This document shows positions 52,913 through 62,019 of a DNA stretch of 64,000 bases, piece after piece. The stretch spans positions 2,790,001-2,854,000 of the forward strand of contig NZ_FNTG01000001.1 of NCBI RefSeq assembly GCF_900104795.1. Reading direction: 5' to 3'. Both the position numbers and the translations under genes were made by a program. The stretch is from Burkholderia sp. WP9 (GTDB lineage Bacteria > Pseudomonadota > Gammaproteobacteria > Burkholderiales > Burkholderiaceae). The notes under the pieces are model-generated. The model was not told the origin of the DNA. It searched no databases and was given only the letters and a program-made list of their open reading frames with translations. Within the stretch, counting starts at the first letter, position 1; each line of letters starts with the position of its first letter.

Positions 52913-54472
52913 TTAGGAGCAGCGGCCGTAGTTGTCGTTGAACCTCACAATGTCGTCTTCGCCGAGATAGGTGCCTGACTGGATTTCAATGATTTCAAGC
53001 GGTACCTTTCCCGGGTTTTCGAGCCGGTGGCGGGTGCCGATCGGAATGTAGGTCGATTCGTTTTCACTCAACAGGAACTGCTCTTCGCCGCGCGTGACGA
53101 GCGCCGTGCCACGCACGACGACCCAGTGTTCAGCGCGGTGGTGATGCAATTGCAACGACAGTCGCGCTCCCGGCGTCACGACAATGCGCTTGACCTGGAA
53201 ACGCTCGCCATGATCGATCGAGTCGTAGAAACCCCAAGGGCGCCGCACCTTGCGATGCGCCTCTGCTTCCGGCGCATGCTGAGCCTTGATGCGCGACACG
53301 AGACCCTTCACGTCCTGAACATGCGAGCGGTCGACCACCAGAACCGCGTCGGCGGTTTCGACCACCACGACGTTGGTGGTGCCGACACAGGCGACCAGCC
53401 GCCCTTCCGAATGCGCGTAGCTCGATACCGCACCTTCGAACGTCACTCGGCCGCGGCCCGCGTTACCATCGACGTCCTTCTCCATCGCAGCCCAAACGGC
53501 GTCCCAGGAACCCAGGTCCGACCAGCCGGCATCCAATCCGACCACGACGCCGGGCGGCGTCGCCGGCGCGTCGGCGGCCGCGCTGTCCGTCGCGTCCAGT
53601 TCGGCTGTTTCGGTCAGACGCTCCATTACCGCGTAGTCGATCGAATTGGCGGGTGCACTGAGGAATGCGTCAACCGATGGGCGGAAATACGCACCGTCCT
53701 CGTGGCCGCCGGTGAAGGCGCGTTCGCAGGCCGAGTGCATTTCTGGCTGCAGACGCTTCAACGTGTCGAGCCACACGCTAGCGCGAACAATGAAGATGCC
53801 ACTGTTCCACCAATACACGCCCGCGGCGACGTACTTCGCCGCGAGTTCTTCCGCGGGCTTTTCGACGAAACCGTCGATTGCGTGCCCGCCATCCGCCAAC
53901 TTTGCGCCGATGCGGATATAACCGAAACCGGTATCGGGGCGCGTGGGCGGCACGCCCAGCGTCGCGATCGAACCCTGTTCCGCGTACTGCGCTGCAAGTT
54001 CCAGCGCGGCCTGCAAGGCAGGCACGTCGGCGATCGAATGATCCGCCGGCATGACGACGAGAATCGCGTCGCTACCGTCCGCGCACGCCAGCGATGCCGC
54101 CAGCGTCAGCGCGGGCGCCGTATCGCGTCGCGCCGGCTCTACAATAAGACGAGCGTCGACGCCATTTTCATGAAGTTGTTCGGCGATCACGAAGCGATGT
54201 TCCTCACCGCACACGATGATCGGCGACGCCTCCACTTTCCAGCCCGCGGGAAACCCGTCCATGCGCCGCGCGGTGGCTTGCAGCAGCGAGTCGGAACCGA
54301 CCACGTCGATCAGTTGCTTCGGAAAGTTTTCGCGCGACACCGGCCACAGCCGCGTGCCTGAACCGCCCGCCAGAATGACCGGGACGATGCGCGCGCAACG
54401 CCCGTGCGCCACTGCGGCACCCGCACCGTTAGGTTCGACCGACACGGCGCTCACAACTCCCTGAGTCAACAT
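52913..54472 (-). CDS. manC: Bifunctional mannose-1-phosphate guanylyltransferase / mannose-6-phosphate isomerase
   Basis: The 519-residue enzyme makes GDP-mannose and also isomerises fructose-6-phosphate to mannose-6-phosphate. The pyrophosphorylase domain has VILAGGSGTRLWPVSRENFP and FVEKPAEELAAKYV. The type II PMI cupin domain has RPWGFYDSIDHGERFQVKRI and LQLHHHRAEHWVVV (the metal site). The ATG at 54470-54472 follows AAGGA; an upstream TTG exists. It is the first gene of the leftward operon, supplying the GDP-mannose used by Gmd and the mannosyltransferases. Confidence 0.95.
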   Translation of the reverse strand: MLTQGVVSAVSVEPNGAGAAVAHGRCARIVPVILAGGSGTRLWPVSRENFPKQLIDVVGSDSLLQATARRMDGFPAGWKVEASPIIVCGEEHRFVIAEQLHENGVDARLIVEPARRDTAPALTLAASLACADGSDAILVVMPADHSIADVPALQAALELAAQYAEQGSIATLGVPPTRPDTGFGYIRIGAKLADGGHAIDGFVEKPAEELAAKYVAAGVYWWNSGIFIVRASVWLDTLKRLQPEMHSACERAFTGGHEDGAYFRPSVDAFLSAPANSIDYAVMERLTETAELDATDSAAADAPATPPGVVVGLDAGWSDLGSWDAVWAAMEKDVDGNAGRGRVTFEGAVSSYAHSEGRLVACVGTTNVVVVETADAVLVVDRSHVQDVKGLVSRIKAQHAPEAEAHRKVRRPWGFYDSIDHGERFQVKRIVVTPGARLSLQLHHHRAEHWVVVRGTALVTRGEEQFLLSENESTYIPIGTRHRLENPGKVPLEIIEIQSGTYLGEDDIVRFNDNYGRCS

Positions 54473-54559
54473 ATTCGCATTCCTTATAATTCTCAAAGAT
54501 CGGCGGAAATTCGGACCGGATGCCGTATTGCCACACGGCCCCCGGCTGGCCCCGTCGCG

Positions 54560-55558
54560 CTATTCGCCGACCAGTCGGCGGCTTTGAATCCGAAACTCGG
54601 TTGGCGAAATTCTCATCCGCTTGCGGAACACCTTCGCCAGGCGGTCGCCATTGCCCATGCCGGTGCGCCGCGCGATCTTGTCGACCGGCAATTCGGATTC
54701 GGTCAACAGGCTGCAGGTCACCGCCAGACGCTCGTGCAACAGAAAACTGGAGGGCGTAATACCCATTTCCATCTTGAAGCGGCGCAGAAAGTTGCGCTCG
54801 CTCATCGCGGCGAACTGCGCGGCGTCGGCAATCGAAATCGCCTGCTGGCAATTCTCCTGAAGCCAGCGAGCGGCCGCGCGCACCTTGTCGCCAGGGCTCA
54901 GTCCGCCGTCTTCACCGAGCAGCGGCGCGAGATTCGAGCACGAATCGGCTAGCAGGCGCTCGGCAACCGTGCGCGCCGTGGCGCTGCCCAGATCGCGCTT
55001 GATCATGGCGAGCGCGCTTCTCATCGATTCGAGGCGATCGCCCGCGTCGGCACCCTGTTCAGGCTGGCGCGCCTGCGCGGACTGTCCATTCAGGTCGGCG
55101 CTGTCCTTGCTGTCCTTGTTCTCGGGCACGTACGCAGCGTCGAGCAGCGCCCGGCCTTCCGCGATCGGCCGGATCATGCCGGTGTTGCGGCGCACGCGAC
55201 GCAGCCAGGCAATCAGCCGCTCGTCGCTCGCGGCGGCGAATGCGCCTTTACCGCCCGCCACATACAACGCATCGAAACCGCCGTAATGCCGTGCGTCGAG
55301 TCCGTCTGTCCACACCCGCAGCGCGGACGACGAAGTCACCATGCCGCCGTCGGCCGACAGGAACGAAACGTCGTATAACCAGCCGCCCGAACCGGACGAA
55401 GCCATTTCATTCGCAGCCTGGAACACCTCGGCAACAACCCCTGCTCCTTGCAGCGAGCAGTCGTTGAACATCAGTATCGCGATGCGACGCATACCCTTGT
55501 TCGGAGCGTGCACCCAGCGCAGCATTGCAGACTCAAGACTCGCGCAGGTCATAGTCAT
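54560..55558 (-). CDS. GlxA/AraC-family transcriptional regulator
   Basis: The 332-residue protein has a DJ-1/PfpI-like N-terminal domain (RRIAILMFNDCSLQGAGVVA to GGKGAFAAASDERLIAWL) and a C-terminal AraC double HTH. The latter shows ISIADAAQFAAMSERNFLRR and IARRTGMGNGDRLAKVFRKR. The nucleophile elbow residue of active DJ-1 enzymes is not evident. It is directly upstream of manC in the same direction and is the obvious candidate regulator of the EPS operon. Confidence 0.88.
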   Translation of the reverse strand: MTMTCASLESAMLRWVHAPNKGMRRIAILMFNDCSLQGAGVVAEVFQAANEMASSGSGGWLYDVSFLSADGGMVTSSSALRVWTDGLDARHYGGFDALYVAGGKGAFAAASDERLIAWLRRVRRNTGMIRPIAEGRALLDAAYVPENKDSKDSADLNGQSAQARQPEQGADAGDRLESMRSALAMIKRDLGSATARTVAERLLADSCSNLAPLLGEDGGLSPGDKVRAAARWLQENCQQAISIADAAQFAAMSERNFLRRFKMEMGITPSSFLLHERLAVTCSLLTESELPVDKIARRTGMGNGDRLAKVFRKRMRISPTEFRIQSRRLVGE

Positions 55559-56356
55559 CCTCTCACCAGAAAACGGATCTACTTATCACTTCAGGCGGCC
55601 ACAGAGAGGCCTCCTCTGTGCAGCGCATCATAGTCACCGCCAATCAAGCATTTAGCCGCCATGACCGAAAGCGCGTACATGTTGGCGTATTGACAGGGTG
55701 ACCACCCAGGGATTTTCGGAACAACCCCGCTACCGCTGTCTTTTCAACGAATTAATTGCCGATTCCACATATGAATGAATTGGCATTCTGCGAATGTTAA
55801 TGCAAATAAAACCGCGATTTCGTTCGGCACCGCACACACGGCGACTACTCGAAAAAGGCCGACTTACCATTCGAACCATCCATCACCAAACCGATTTGAA
55901 GTGACTTTTTCCCGCCGGAACGTCAGAATGAGCGCAGCTGGCTTCGCTATACCGGCACCTGCTCTGCGGCAACGCCAGACTGGGCTATCTTCTGACGATA
56001 AATCGTCGGAGTGGCAATAAGTAAAACGAACATCCAATATAAGCACTTGAAGGCGCGACAAAATTATTTAATTGGTTGTTATTGGATCGCGTGAATATAA
56101 AGCTGGCGATTAATGTTTCAAACGTGAAACACCGGAATAAGACAACTTTAGACCGCGCGGCAATAGACGGGCCAGTGGCGGAATCTGTCGAGTGGGAAGC
56201 GGGCCATTTCCGCCAGGGGTTTGCGGAAATACACTATGCGGTTTCCGCAACACATTGCCTGAAGGGGTGCCGCAAGGCGGGTCTGACCTGGTGAACTAGC
56301 AAATGGGCGACGCGTTTGTCGTCTGGGGGTAGTACAGCGAACGACACGGGGAACAC
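55559..56356. promoter_or_regulatory. 798-bp AT-richer divergent regulatory region with palindromes
   Basis: The region separates the AraC-type gene (minus) from the secreted glycoside-hydrolase-like gene (plus) and has no credible gene. It holds TGTTTCA-N4-TGAAACA (56114-56131). A cluster of four TTTCCGC/GCGGAAA half-sites starts at 56177, 56207, 56221 and 56242. The last two form a perfect TTGCGGAAA-N12-TTTCCGCAA. The ninemer ATTTCCGCC also occurs about 30 nt upstream of the manC start. These are candidate operators for EPS control. Confidence 0.5.
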
Positions 56357-58657
56357 ATGTCGAATGTACGCGAACAGCGCGCGCTGCGAAAGCGCGCCGG
56401 CGGCTTGTCCGCCGAGCGTAGAGGACTGCGCATCAGCATGGTCGCCTCGGTGGCGGCTTTCATCTTGCTCGGCGTTTCAACGTTTCGATGCGCGGCGGCA
56501 GAAGCCGCACCGCAAGCGAATGGTGTGAGCAATGCCGAGTTCTCAGCGGATGGCAGAAAGTGGACACCGTGCGCGGCCGAATACGGCACCTGTCGGTTCA
56601 GTGGCACGCGCGACGTGCTATATGGCACGCCGCAACAGCATGTCGTCAAGACGTTCTCGAATAGCGCCGAATGCAACAACGGCGTATTCGGCGATCCGGC
56701 GCCCGGTGTCGAGAAGCGCTGTGCAATGGCGCCCACCGCAGCGGGCAGCACGCTCGTGCCTGCCACGAAGCCTGCCATCAATAACGACATGGCATCGAGC
56801 GCCGCAGCGCAATCCGCCACACCCTCCGATCTGAAGGCGCCGCCCGGCGAGGGCTTGCGTTGCTCGGCGCCTTCGTCACAAGTACCCACGAGCGCGAACG
56901 GCGATGTGCTCGAAGCCGACACGCCCAGCGACGGCACACGTCTGTTCGCCGTGGCGAAACCATTCGCGCTGGTTTTCACCTCACGCCCCAAGCAAAGCGA
57001 CACGCTCAACTGGCAAATACGCGACGCGTGGAATGTCGTGCGCGCCAGTGGACGCTTCCCCGTTGCGGCCGGCACGACCCTGTCCACGCTCGGTTGCGCC
57101 TCCAGCGTCGCGGGCTACTTCGCGGTGTCCGCGTCACTGGAGCGCGCGCATGGCAAGCTCGAATCGCGCGGCACACGCCCCGCGGGCATCGCGACGTTCG
57201 GCGTCTTGCCCGATCCCTCCGTGGCGTTACCCGCCGTCCGTTTTCCGTATGAAGATCTGCACCGTTTCGGCGGGCAGGGCGCCGCCTATCTCGCACCCGG
57301 CCAGCACTGCTGCGACGGCGACGGTTACCGGCCGGTCTACACCGCGCTCGGTCTGACGTGGGTCAACGACAATCGCAACTGGTATATGGAAGAGCCGAAA
57401 AAAACCGGCACATTCGACCCCGCGGCCAAACAGCTCACACCATTCTTCCGGCGCGGCGACCTCTTGCGATTGATCCAGCTCGACGGCATTCCCCAATGGG
57501 CGAGTCCGACCGGCAAAGAGACGCATAGCTATGTGCCGACTTCGCTTACGCAGATGAAGGACTACATGGCCAAAGTCGGCGCCGAATCGAATCGCGTTCG
57601 CACGACCTACTTTCCCAAACAGCGCGACAACTACTATCAGGTGACATGGGAGCCGGACGCCGACGGCGGTCTGCCGTGGCGCGATACCGACGCGAACTTC
57701 GTCGCCATGTACAAGGCGGTCTGGGAAGGGATCCATCAGACGGATCCGCATGCGGTGGTGATGGGGCTGACCTATTCGTCGGTGCAGGGCAATGTCACGT
57801 GGATGCGCAAACTCGGTCCGCTCGGAATCGGCCGCTATATGGATGGCATGACGATTCACGGTTATTACGACATCGGCACGACGCCCTCGCATCCACCCGA
57901 GCGGGTTGCGGACACCGGCAATCAGGGCACGGTGCCGGGCGCGCTGCCCGCTGCGATGCGGGCGCTGCGCCACGAGATGCGTCAATACCTGAAGCCTGGC
58001 GCGCCGTTGTTCGTCACCGAAACCGGCATCAGCTACGACATCGGCCAATCGTATGGCAAGAACTATCCCGGCGCGAACGTGTTGTACGCCCAGGCGGCGG
58101 TAACGGCGCGCACGCATCTGATCCTGCTAGGCGAAGGCGCCGACATGACCTACGTGTTCTATCTGGCGGATATGCCGGACGCCGCGCCAGGCTACGGCAT
58201 TTTCTTCGAACTCGATCATCCGACCGGCGCTTACGGTCCGACTCGCATCAGCCCGAAGCCCGCGGCGCTTGCGGTGGCGGCGATGACGCGCATCATCGAC
58301 GGTACTGTGACGCTCGGCCCGCTCAAGGGCGTGCCTAAAGGCGTCTACGCGTACGCGTTCCGTCGGCTCGGCGGCGGCAAGATCGTGACCGCGCTGTGGA
58401 CGCATGACAACGACGCATGGAGCGCCAGAACCGGTTTCGACGCGAGCAGGAGCGTGGACTACCGGCTGCGGGTCGATGCGCCGGGCACTACGGGCGAAGT
58501 GACGGTGTTCGACATGATGGGCAACGCGACGGCGTTGCCGTATCGCGACGGCGTGGCGAGCCTGAAACTCTCGCCAGCGCCCGTCTATGTCGTCTCCGGC
58601 AACGCCGACGTCTTCAGGGAAGCGGTGACGACACCCGAGGGTTACGTGGCGCGCTAG
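56357..58657 (+). CDS. Secreted glycoside-hydrolase-like protein
   Basis: This 766-residue protein has a signal/anchor helix (MVASVAAFILLGVSTFRCAA). A Cys-rich N-terminal module follows (CAAEYGTCRFSGTRDVLYG to GVFGDPAPGVEKRC), of the type that accompanies secreted carbohydrate enzymes. The C-terminal two thirds look like a clan-A TIM barrel. VTWEPD (Glu432) fits the acid/base position and FVTETGISYD (Glu555) fits the nucleophile. The layout recalls PslG, the GH39 enzyme coded in the Pseudomonas Psl locus that trims its own polysaccharide. Substrate unknown. Confidence 0.7.
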   Translation: MSNVREQRALRKRAGGLSAERRGLRISMVASVAAFILLGVSTFRCAAAEAAPQANGVSNAEFSADGRKWTPCAAEYGTCRFSGTRDVLYGTPQQHVVKTFSNSAECNNGVFGDPAPGVEKRCAMAPTAAGSTLVPATKPAINNDMASSAAAQSATPSDLKAPPGEGLRCSAPSSQVPTSANGDVLEADTPSDGTRLFAVAKPFALVFTSRPKQSDTLNWQIRDAWNVVRASGRFPVAAGTTLSTLGCASSVAGYFAVSASLERAHGKLESRGTRPAGIATFGVLPDPSVALPAVRFPYEDLHRFGGQGAAYLAPGQHCCDGDGYRPVYTALGLTWVNDNRNWYMEEPKKTGTFDPAAKQLTPFFRRGDLLRLIQLDGIPQWASPTGKETHSYVPTSLTQMKDYMAKVGAESNRVRTTYFPKQRDNYYQVTWEPDADGGLPWRDTDANFVAMYKAVWEGIHQTDPHAVVMGLTYSSVQGNVTWMRKLGPLGIGRYMDGMTIHGYYDIGTTPSHPPERVADTGNQGTVPGALPAAMRALRHEMRQYLKPGAPLFVTETGISYDIGQSYGKNYPGANVLYAQAAVTARTHLILLGEGADMTYVFYLADMPDAAPGYGIFFELDHPTGAYGPTRISPKPAALAVAAMTRIIDGTVTLGPLKGVPKGVYAYAFRRLGGGKIVTALWTHDNDAWSARTGFDASRSVDYRLRVDAPGTTGEVTVFDMMGNATALPYRDGVASLKLSPAPVYVVSGNADVFREAVTTPEGYVAR

Positions 58658-58783
58658 CGGCGCGATGTGACGATACTTCGGCGTGATGTGACAGGCTCTG
58701 CGGCGACTGGCGCACATAGCATGCAGACGGGGGCACGTTAGCATGCCTATCAACACGCTGGAGCCGAACGCCGGAGCCGAAAC

Positions 58784-58933
58784 ATGAGCGGCCTTGCATG
58801 GACGATGCTGGTACTGGCCGCAATGATCGGCGCGTTTCTCTTCGCGACGATCGGCGCGATTCTGCTCGCTCTTTTTCTGGCGAGCGTGTCGCGCCAGCTC
58901 ACACGAAACGATGACCACCATCGCGACTACTAG
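58784..58933 (+). CDS. 49-residue single-helix membrane protein
   Basis: The start follows CGGAGCC. The peptide has one long hydrophobic segment with small-residue packing motifs (MIGAFLFATIGAILLALFL) and a charged tail ending RNDDHHRDY. It lies between the hydrolase-like gene and the GDP-mannose hydrolase gene. It is shorter than most gene finders accept. Function unknown. Confidence 0.55.
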   Translation: MSGLAWTMLVLAAMIGAFLFATIGAILLALFLASVSRQLTRNDDHHRDY

Positions 58934-59017
58934 CGAATCATGACGAACGCTCGATACGCTGCGGGATCACGCTGATCGGACACGTTCGAGCGGCGCAAAA
59001 AAACCGGGGGAAATGAC

Positions 59018-59470
59018 ATGCTGACCGAGATCGATTTTCTGGACGTAGTCCGTCTCACACCGCTGGTCGCATTCGATCTGATCGTCAGCGACGCCCAAGG
59101 GCGCGTGCTGATCGGCCGCCGCCGCAATCGCCCGGCCCGTGGCACCTGGTTCGTTCCCGGCGGCCGCATTCACAAAGACGAAACACTCGACGCGGCATTC
59201 GCGCGCATCGCCGACGCCGAGCTCGGCATAGCGAATCTGGCGCGCTCGACGGCGCGCTTCGAAGGCGTGTTCGAACATCACTACAGCGACAACTTCGCGG
59301 GCGAGCCGGACGTATCGACTCATTACATCGTGCTGGCCTATGCGCTGACGCTCGCGGCCACGGCGCGCCTCGGACGGCCCGAGCAGCACAGCGAATATGC
59401 CTGGCTTACGCCGACGGAACTGCTCGCGCGCGCGGACGTCCACGACAACACCAAAGCCTATTTCCGCTAA
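59018..59470 (+). CDS. gmm: GDP-mannose mannosyl hydrolase, Nudix family
   Basis: The 150-residue protein has the altered Nudix box of the GDPMH branch: GGRIHKDETLDAAFARIADA, with the usual REx2EE changed. It also has the branch-specific LVAFDLIVSDAQGRVLIGRR front and the GTWFVPGG loop. It hydrolyses GDP-mannose or GDP-fucose to sugar and GDP, limiting precursor pools. In colanic-acid loci this gene (gmm) lies beside gmd and fcl. Here it is on the far side of the regulator. Confidence 0.9.
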   Translation: MLTEIDFLDVVRLTPLVAFDLIVSDAQGRVLIGRRRNRPARGTWFVPGGRIHKDETLDAAFARIADAELGIANLARSTARFEGVFEHHYSDNFAGEPDVSTHYIVLAYALTLAATARLGRPEQHSEYAWLTPTELLARADVHDNTKAYFR

Positions 59471-59601
59471 CGCGAGCGCAAGCAGACGCGCGGGCACGAT
59501 TCCGTGCCGGGCCGCATTCTGCCGCCGACTGTGAGTTCGGCAACGTGGCCGCCAGAGCCGCTACAGTATGATTCGAGCTTACCGTCAGGGCTCGAATCAC
59601 T

Positions 59602-61992
59602 ATGCGATCATCGGCAACCCGGCTCGTTCGCGATTCCATCATTGCGTGTCTCGCGCTGCTCTTCTTCGCCTGCCTTCCAGCCTCCGCACGCGCGGCCGAA
59701 TGTGGCGCCGGCACGCTGGTCACCGTGGTCGCGCACCTCGACGACGATCTGCTATTCGTGGACCCCGCCATCAGCGAGCGTCTCGATGCGGGATGGTGCA
59801 TCACCACCGTCCATCTGATCGGCGGCGCCAATGGCGCGGACTTCGCTTACGTTCAAACCCGCGAACGGGCTTCACGGCTCGCCTATGCGCGCATGGCAGG
59901 CGTGCCCGACGAGTGGCTCGAGTCCAACGTGACGATCGCCGGCAAGCTCGTGCATCAGATGGTGCTGAAAGCGAGGCCGCAAGTGCGCCTGCTGGAGCTG
60001 CGCCTGCCCGGCGGCGCCGTGCGCGGCGGCCGCGTGCCACTCGGTCTGCTGTGGGAACAACACGCCACGCTCTCGACTTATCCGATGAACGCGGACGGCT
60101 CCGTGCGCGTGAAGTACGATCGCGATGCCTTGTCGGCCACATTGAAAGCGATACTCGCGCCGGCCACGCTGATCTATACGCTCAACCCGGATACCGTGCC
60201 GTTCATCGAGCATCCCGATCACATCCTCTCCGCGCGCATGACTCGCCACGTCGCCCAGACGCTCGGCAAAGGCGTGCCGATCGTCTACCACGTCACCTAT
60301 CCGACCGGCAGTTGGCCGGGCAATCTGCCGGCCGCCGAAGTGCAGCGCAAGCGCGACATCGTCGCCAGCTATTTTTCGATCGACGGCAGCGAGTCGTCGC
60401 ATGTATTCGGTGAATTTCAGTGGGACGGCAACTGGATTTCGCGCCGCTATGCCTTTGCCGACCGTACTGATCGCCGCGTGCCGGACTTCGTGTCTCGTCC
60501 GATTCAGCTCTTCAATGCGGCGGCCAGCCGCTGCCTGAGCTCGGCTGGGCCCGGCCGTGCGCCGACGCTGGCGGCGTGCACGGACTCGCCGGCCCAGCAA
60601 TGGCGCTGGGATCCGTTGAGCGTCTATCCGGGCAATACGCGCAACGCAGCGCTCGTGAGCGTCGCGACTTCGCAGTGCATCGCCGAACGCGACGGCTATC
60701 TGATCGCGGAGACCTGCGATCAATGGGACGTGGCGCAGCGCTGGACGCCGTGGGATTTCGGCCTCGTCTATACGCCGATGCGGCATTGCCTCGGCGAAAA
60801 CGACGGCAAGCTGACCATGCGCGGCTGCACAGCGCTCACCACGCGCTATCGTTGGGCCACCACACAACACACGCAAGCGAACGACCTGCGGCTCGCCACC
60901 GTGATGGCGGGCGATATCGCCGGCTCGGGCGAGCAGTCCGCAGTGTATGTCCAGCGGCAACACGACGGCCCAGGTTTCAACGTTTATGCGGCCTCGCTCG
61001 CCAAGGTGTCGCCGCCCGCGCTGTGGTACGCGAGCGTCGTCCCGTTCGATCCGCGCGCCACCGCGGCAAGTTGCGCCGGCGACAAACTGTGCTTCGACAG
61101 CGTGCGCTTTCTGCTCGGCGATTTCGACGGCGACGGCAAGGCGGATCTGATGATCGTCGCGGCGCGCCAGGGCGGCACCGCCTTCTGGTTGCTTCGCAGT
61201 GCTGGCGACCACTTCGAGGCCCCGCGCCTCTGGCTGCAAACCAGCAATGCGTTCAGGCCGGAACTGACGCAGCAATATGTGGCTGGAGACTTCACCTCAT
61301 CGGGGCGGGCCAGCGTGCTGATCGCGCAAAAACGGGCCGACCGCGGACTTGATCTATGGGTCGCGTCGGCGCAAGGAGCAGGAGCCTCGGTGGCGTCAGC
61401 GCCGGCGCTCTGGGCACAGGCCAGGGACCTGCCGCAGAACGTCAATCTGCTGGTGCGTGAGACAGCCGGCTCGCGCGCCTCGCTGATCGCGGTGGACGGG
61501 GCAAACGGACGCCTCGCGCTCACTTCCATCGACAATGAAGGTGCGCGCTTGAGCGTCGGCGAGCGCAACGTCTTGCCGGCGAGTTTCGTCCCCGGCTTCG
61601 TGAAAGTGACAATGGGCGCCGTGCGTGGCCGCGACAGCAACACGCTGATCCTGCTAACGCCGCATCTCGACGAGACGAGCGAGGAAGCCATGATCGATGT
61701 CGCCACGCTCGACGTGAGCGGCGCAGCAAGTTCGCCGGTGCGGGCGGCGACACTGCACGACATGTCGTGGTCAGATGTCTTTCCGGCTTTCGTGCGCGAC
61801 AAGCAGGGGACTGCACTCGTGCTGTTTCGCCGGACCGACGCCACCCTCGGCGATTTCTATTTCACCGGCGGAGCGCCGGCGTTGTCGCGCTATCCATCAG
61901 GAAACGGACTCGCGTTGGGCGAAGCTCAGGAATTCGGCAACCTGCCGGGGCTTTTCTCGGAGACAGTGCGAATCGACCGGCTCGCGCAATAG
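59602..61992 (+). CDS. Secreted PIG-L deacetylase / lectin / FG-GAP fusion
   Basis: The 796-residue protein has a signal peptide (ACLALLFFACLPASARA). A PIG-L/LmbE-type domain then carries AHLDDDLLF (His45, Asp48 equivalents; family usually AHPDD) and EHPDHILSARM (His204, His207) as metal ligands. Residues about 300-420 are a ricin-B-like lectin domain with QxW-type repeats (AQQWRWDP, AQRWTPWD). The rest is a beta-propeller with FG-GAP repeats (LGDFDGDGKADLMIV). It probably deacetylates a sugar of the surface polysaccharide outside the cytoplasm. The combination is unusual. Confidence 0.8.
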   Translation: MRSSATRLVRDSIIACLALLFFACLPASARAAECGAGTLVTVVAHLDDDLLFVDPAISERLDAGWCITTVHLIGGANGADFAYVQTRERASRLAYARMAGVPDEWLESNVTIAGKLVHQMVLKARPQVRLLELRLPGGAVRGGRVPLGLLWEQHATLSTYPMNADGSVRVKYDRDALSATLKAILAPATLIYTLNPDTVPFIEHPDHILSARMTRHVAQTLGKGVPIVYHVTYPTGSWPGNLPAAEVQRKRDIVASYFSIDGSESSHVFGEFQWDGNWISRRYAFADRTDRRVPDFVSRPIQLFNAAASRCLSSAGPGRAPTLAACTDSPAQQWRWDPLSVYPGNTRNAALVSVATSQCIAERDGYLIAETCDQWDVAQRWTPWDFGLVYTPMRHCLGENDGKLTMRGCTALTTRYRWATTQHTQANDLRLATVMAGDIAGSGEQSAVYVQRQHDGPGFNVYAASLAKVSPPALWYASVVPFDPRATAASCAGDKLCFDSVRFLLGDFDGDGKADLMIVAARQGGTAFWLLRSAGDHFEAPRLWLQTSNAFRPELTQQYVAGDFTSSGRASVLIAQKRADRGLDLWVASAQGAGASVASAPALWAQARDLPQNVNLLVRETAGSRASLIAVDGANGRLALTSIDNEGARLSVGERNVLPASFVPGFVKVTMGAVRGRDSNTLILLTPHLDETSEEAMIDVATLDVSGAASSPVRAATLHDMSWSDVFPAFVRDKQGTALVLFRRTDATLGDFYFTGGAPALSRYPSGNGLALGEAQEFGNLPGLFSETVRIDRLAQ

Positions 61993-62019
61993 CATGCGAG
62001 CCGGCCGGTCCGATTGGCG

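Noticed and set aside
56114..56350. Sigma-54 promoter near the symmetric TGTTTCA site
   Set aside because: No TGGCAC-N5-TTGC match lies at a usable distance before the hydrolase-like gene.
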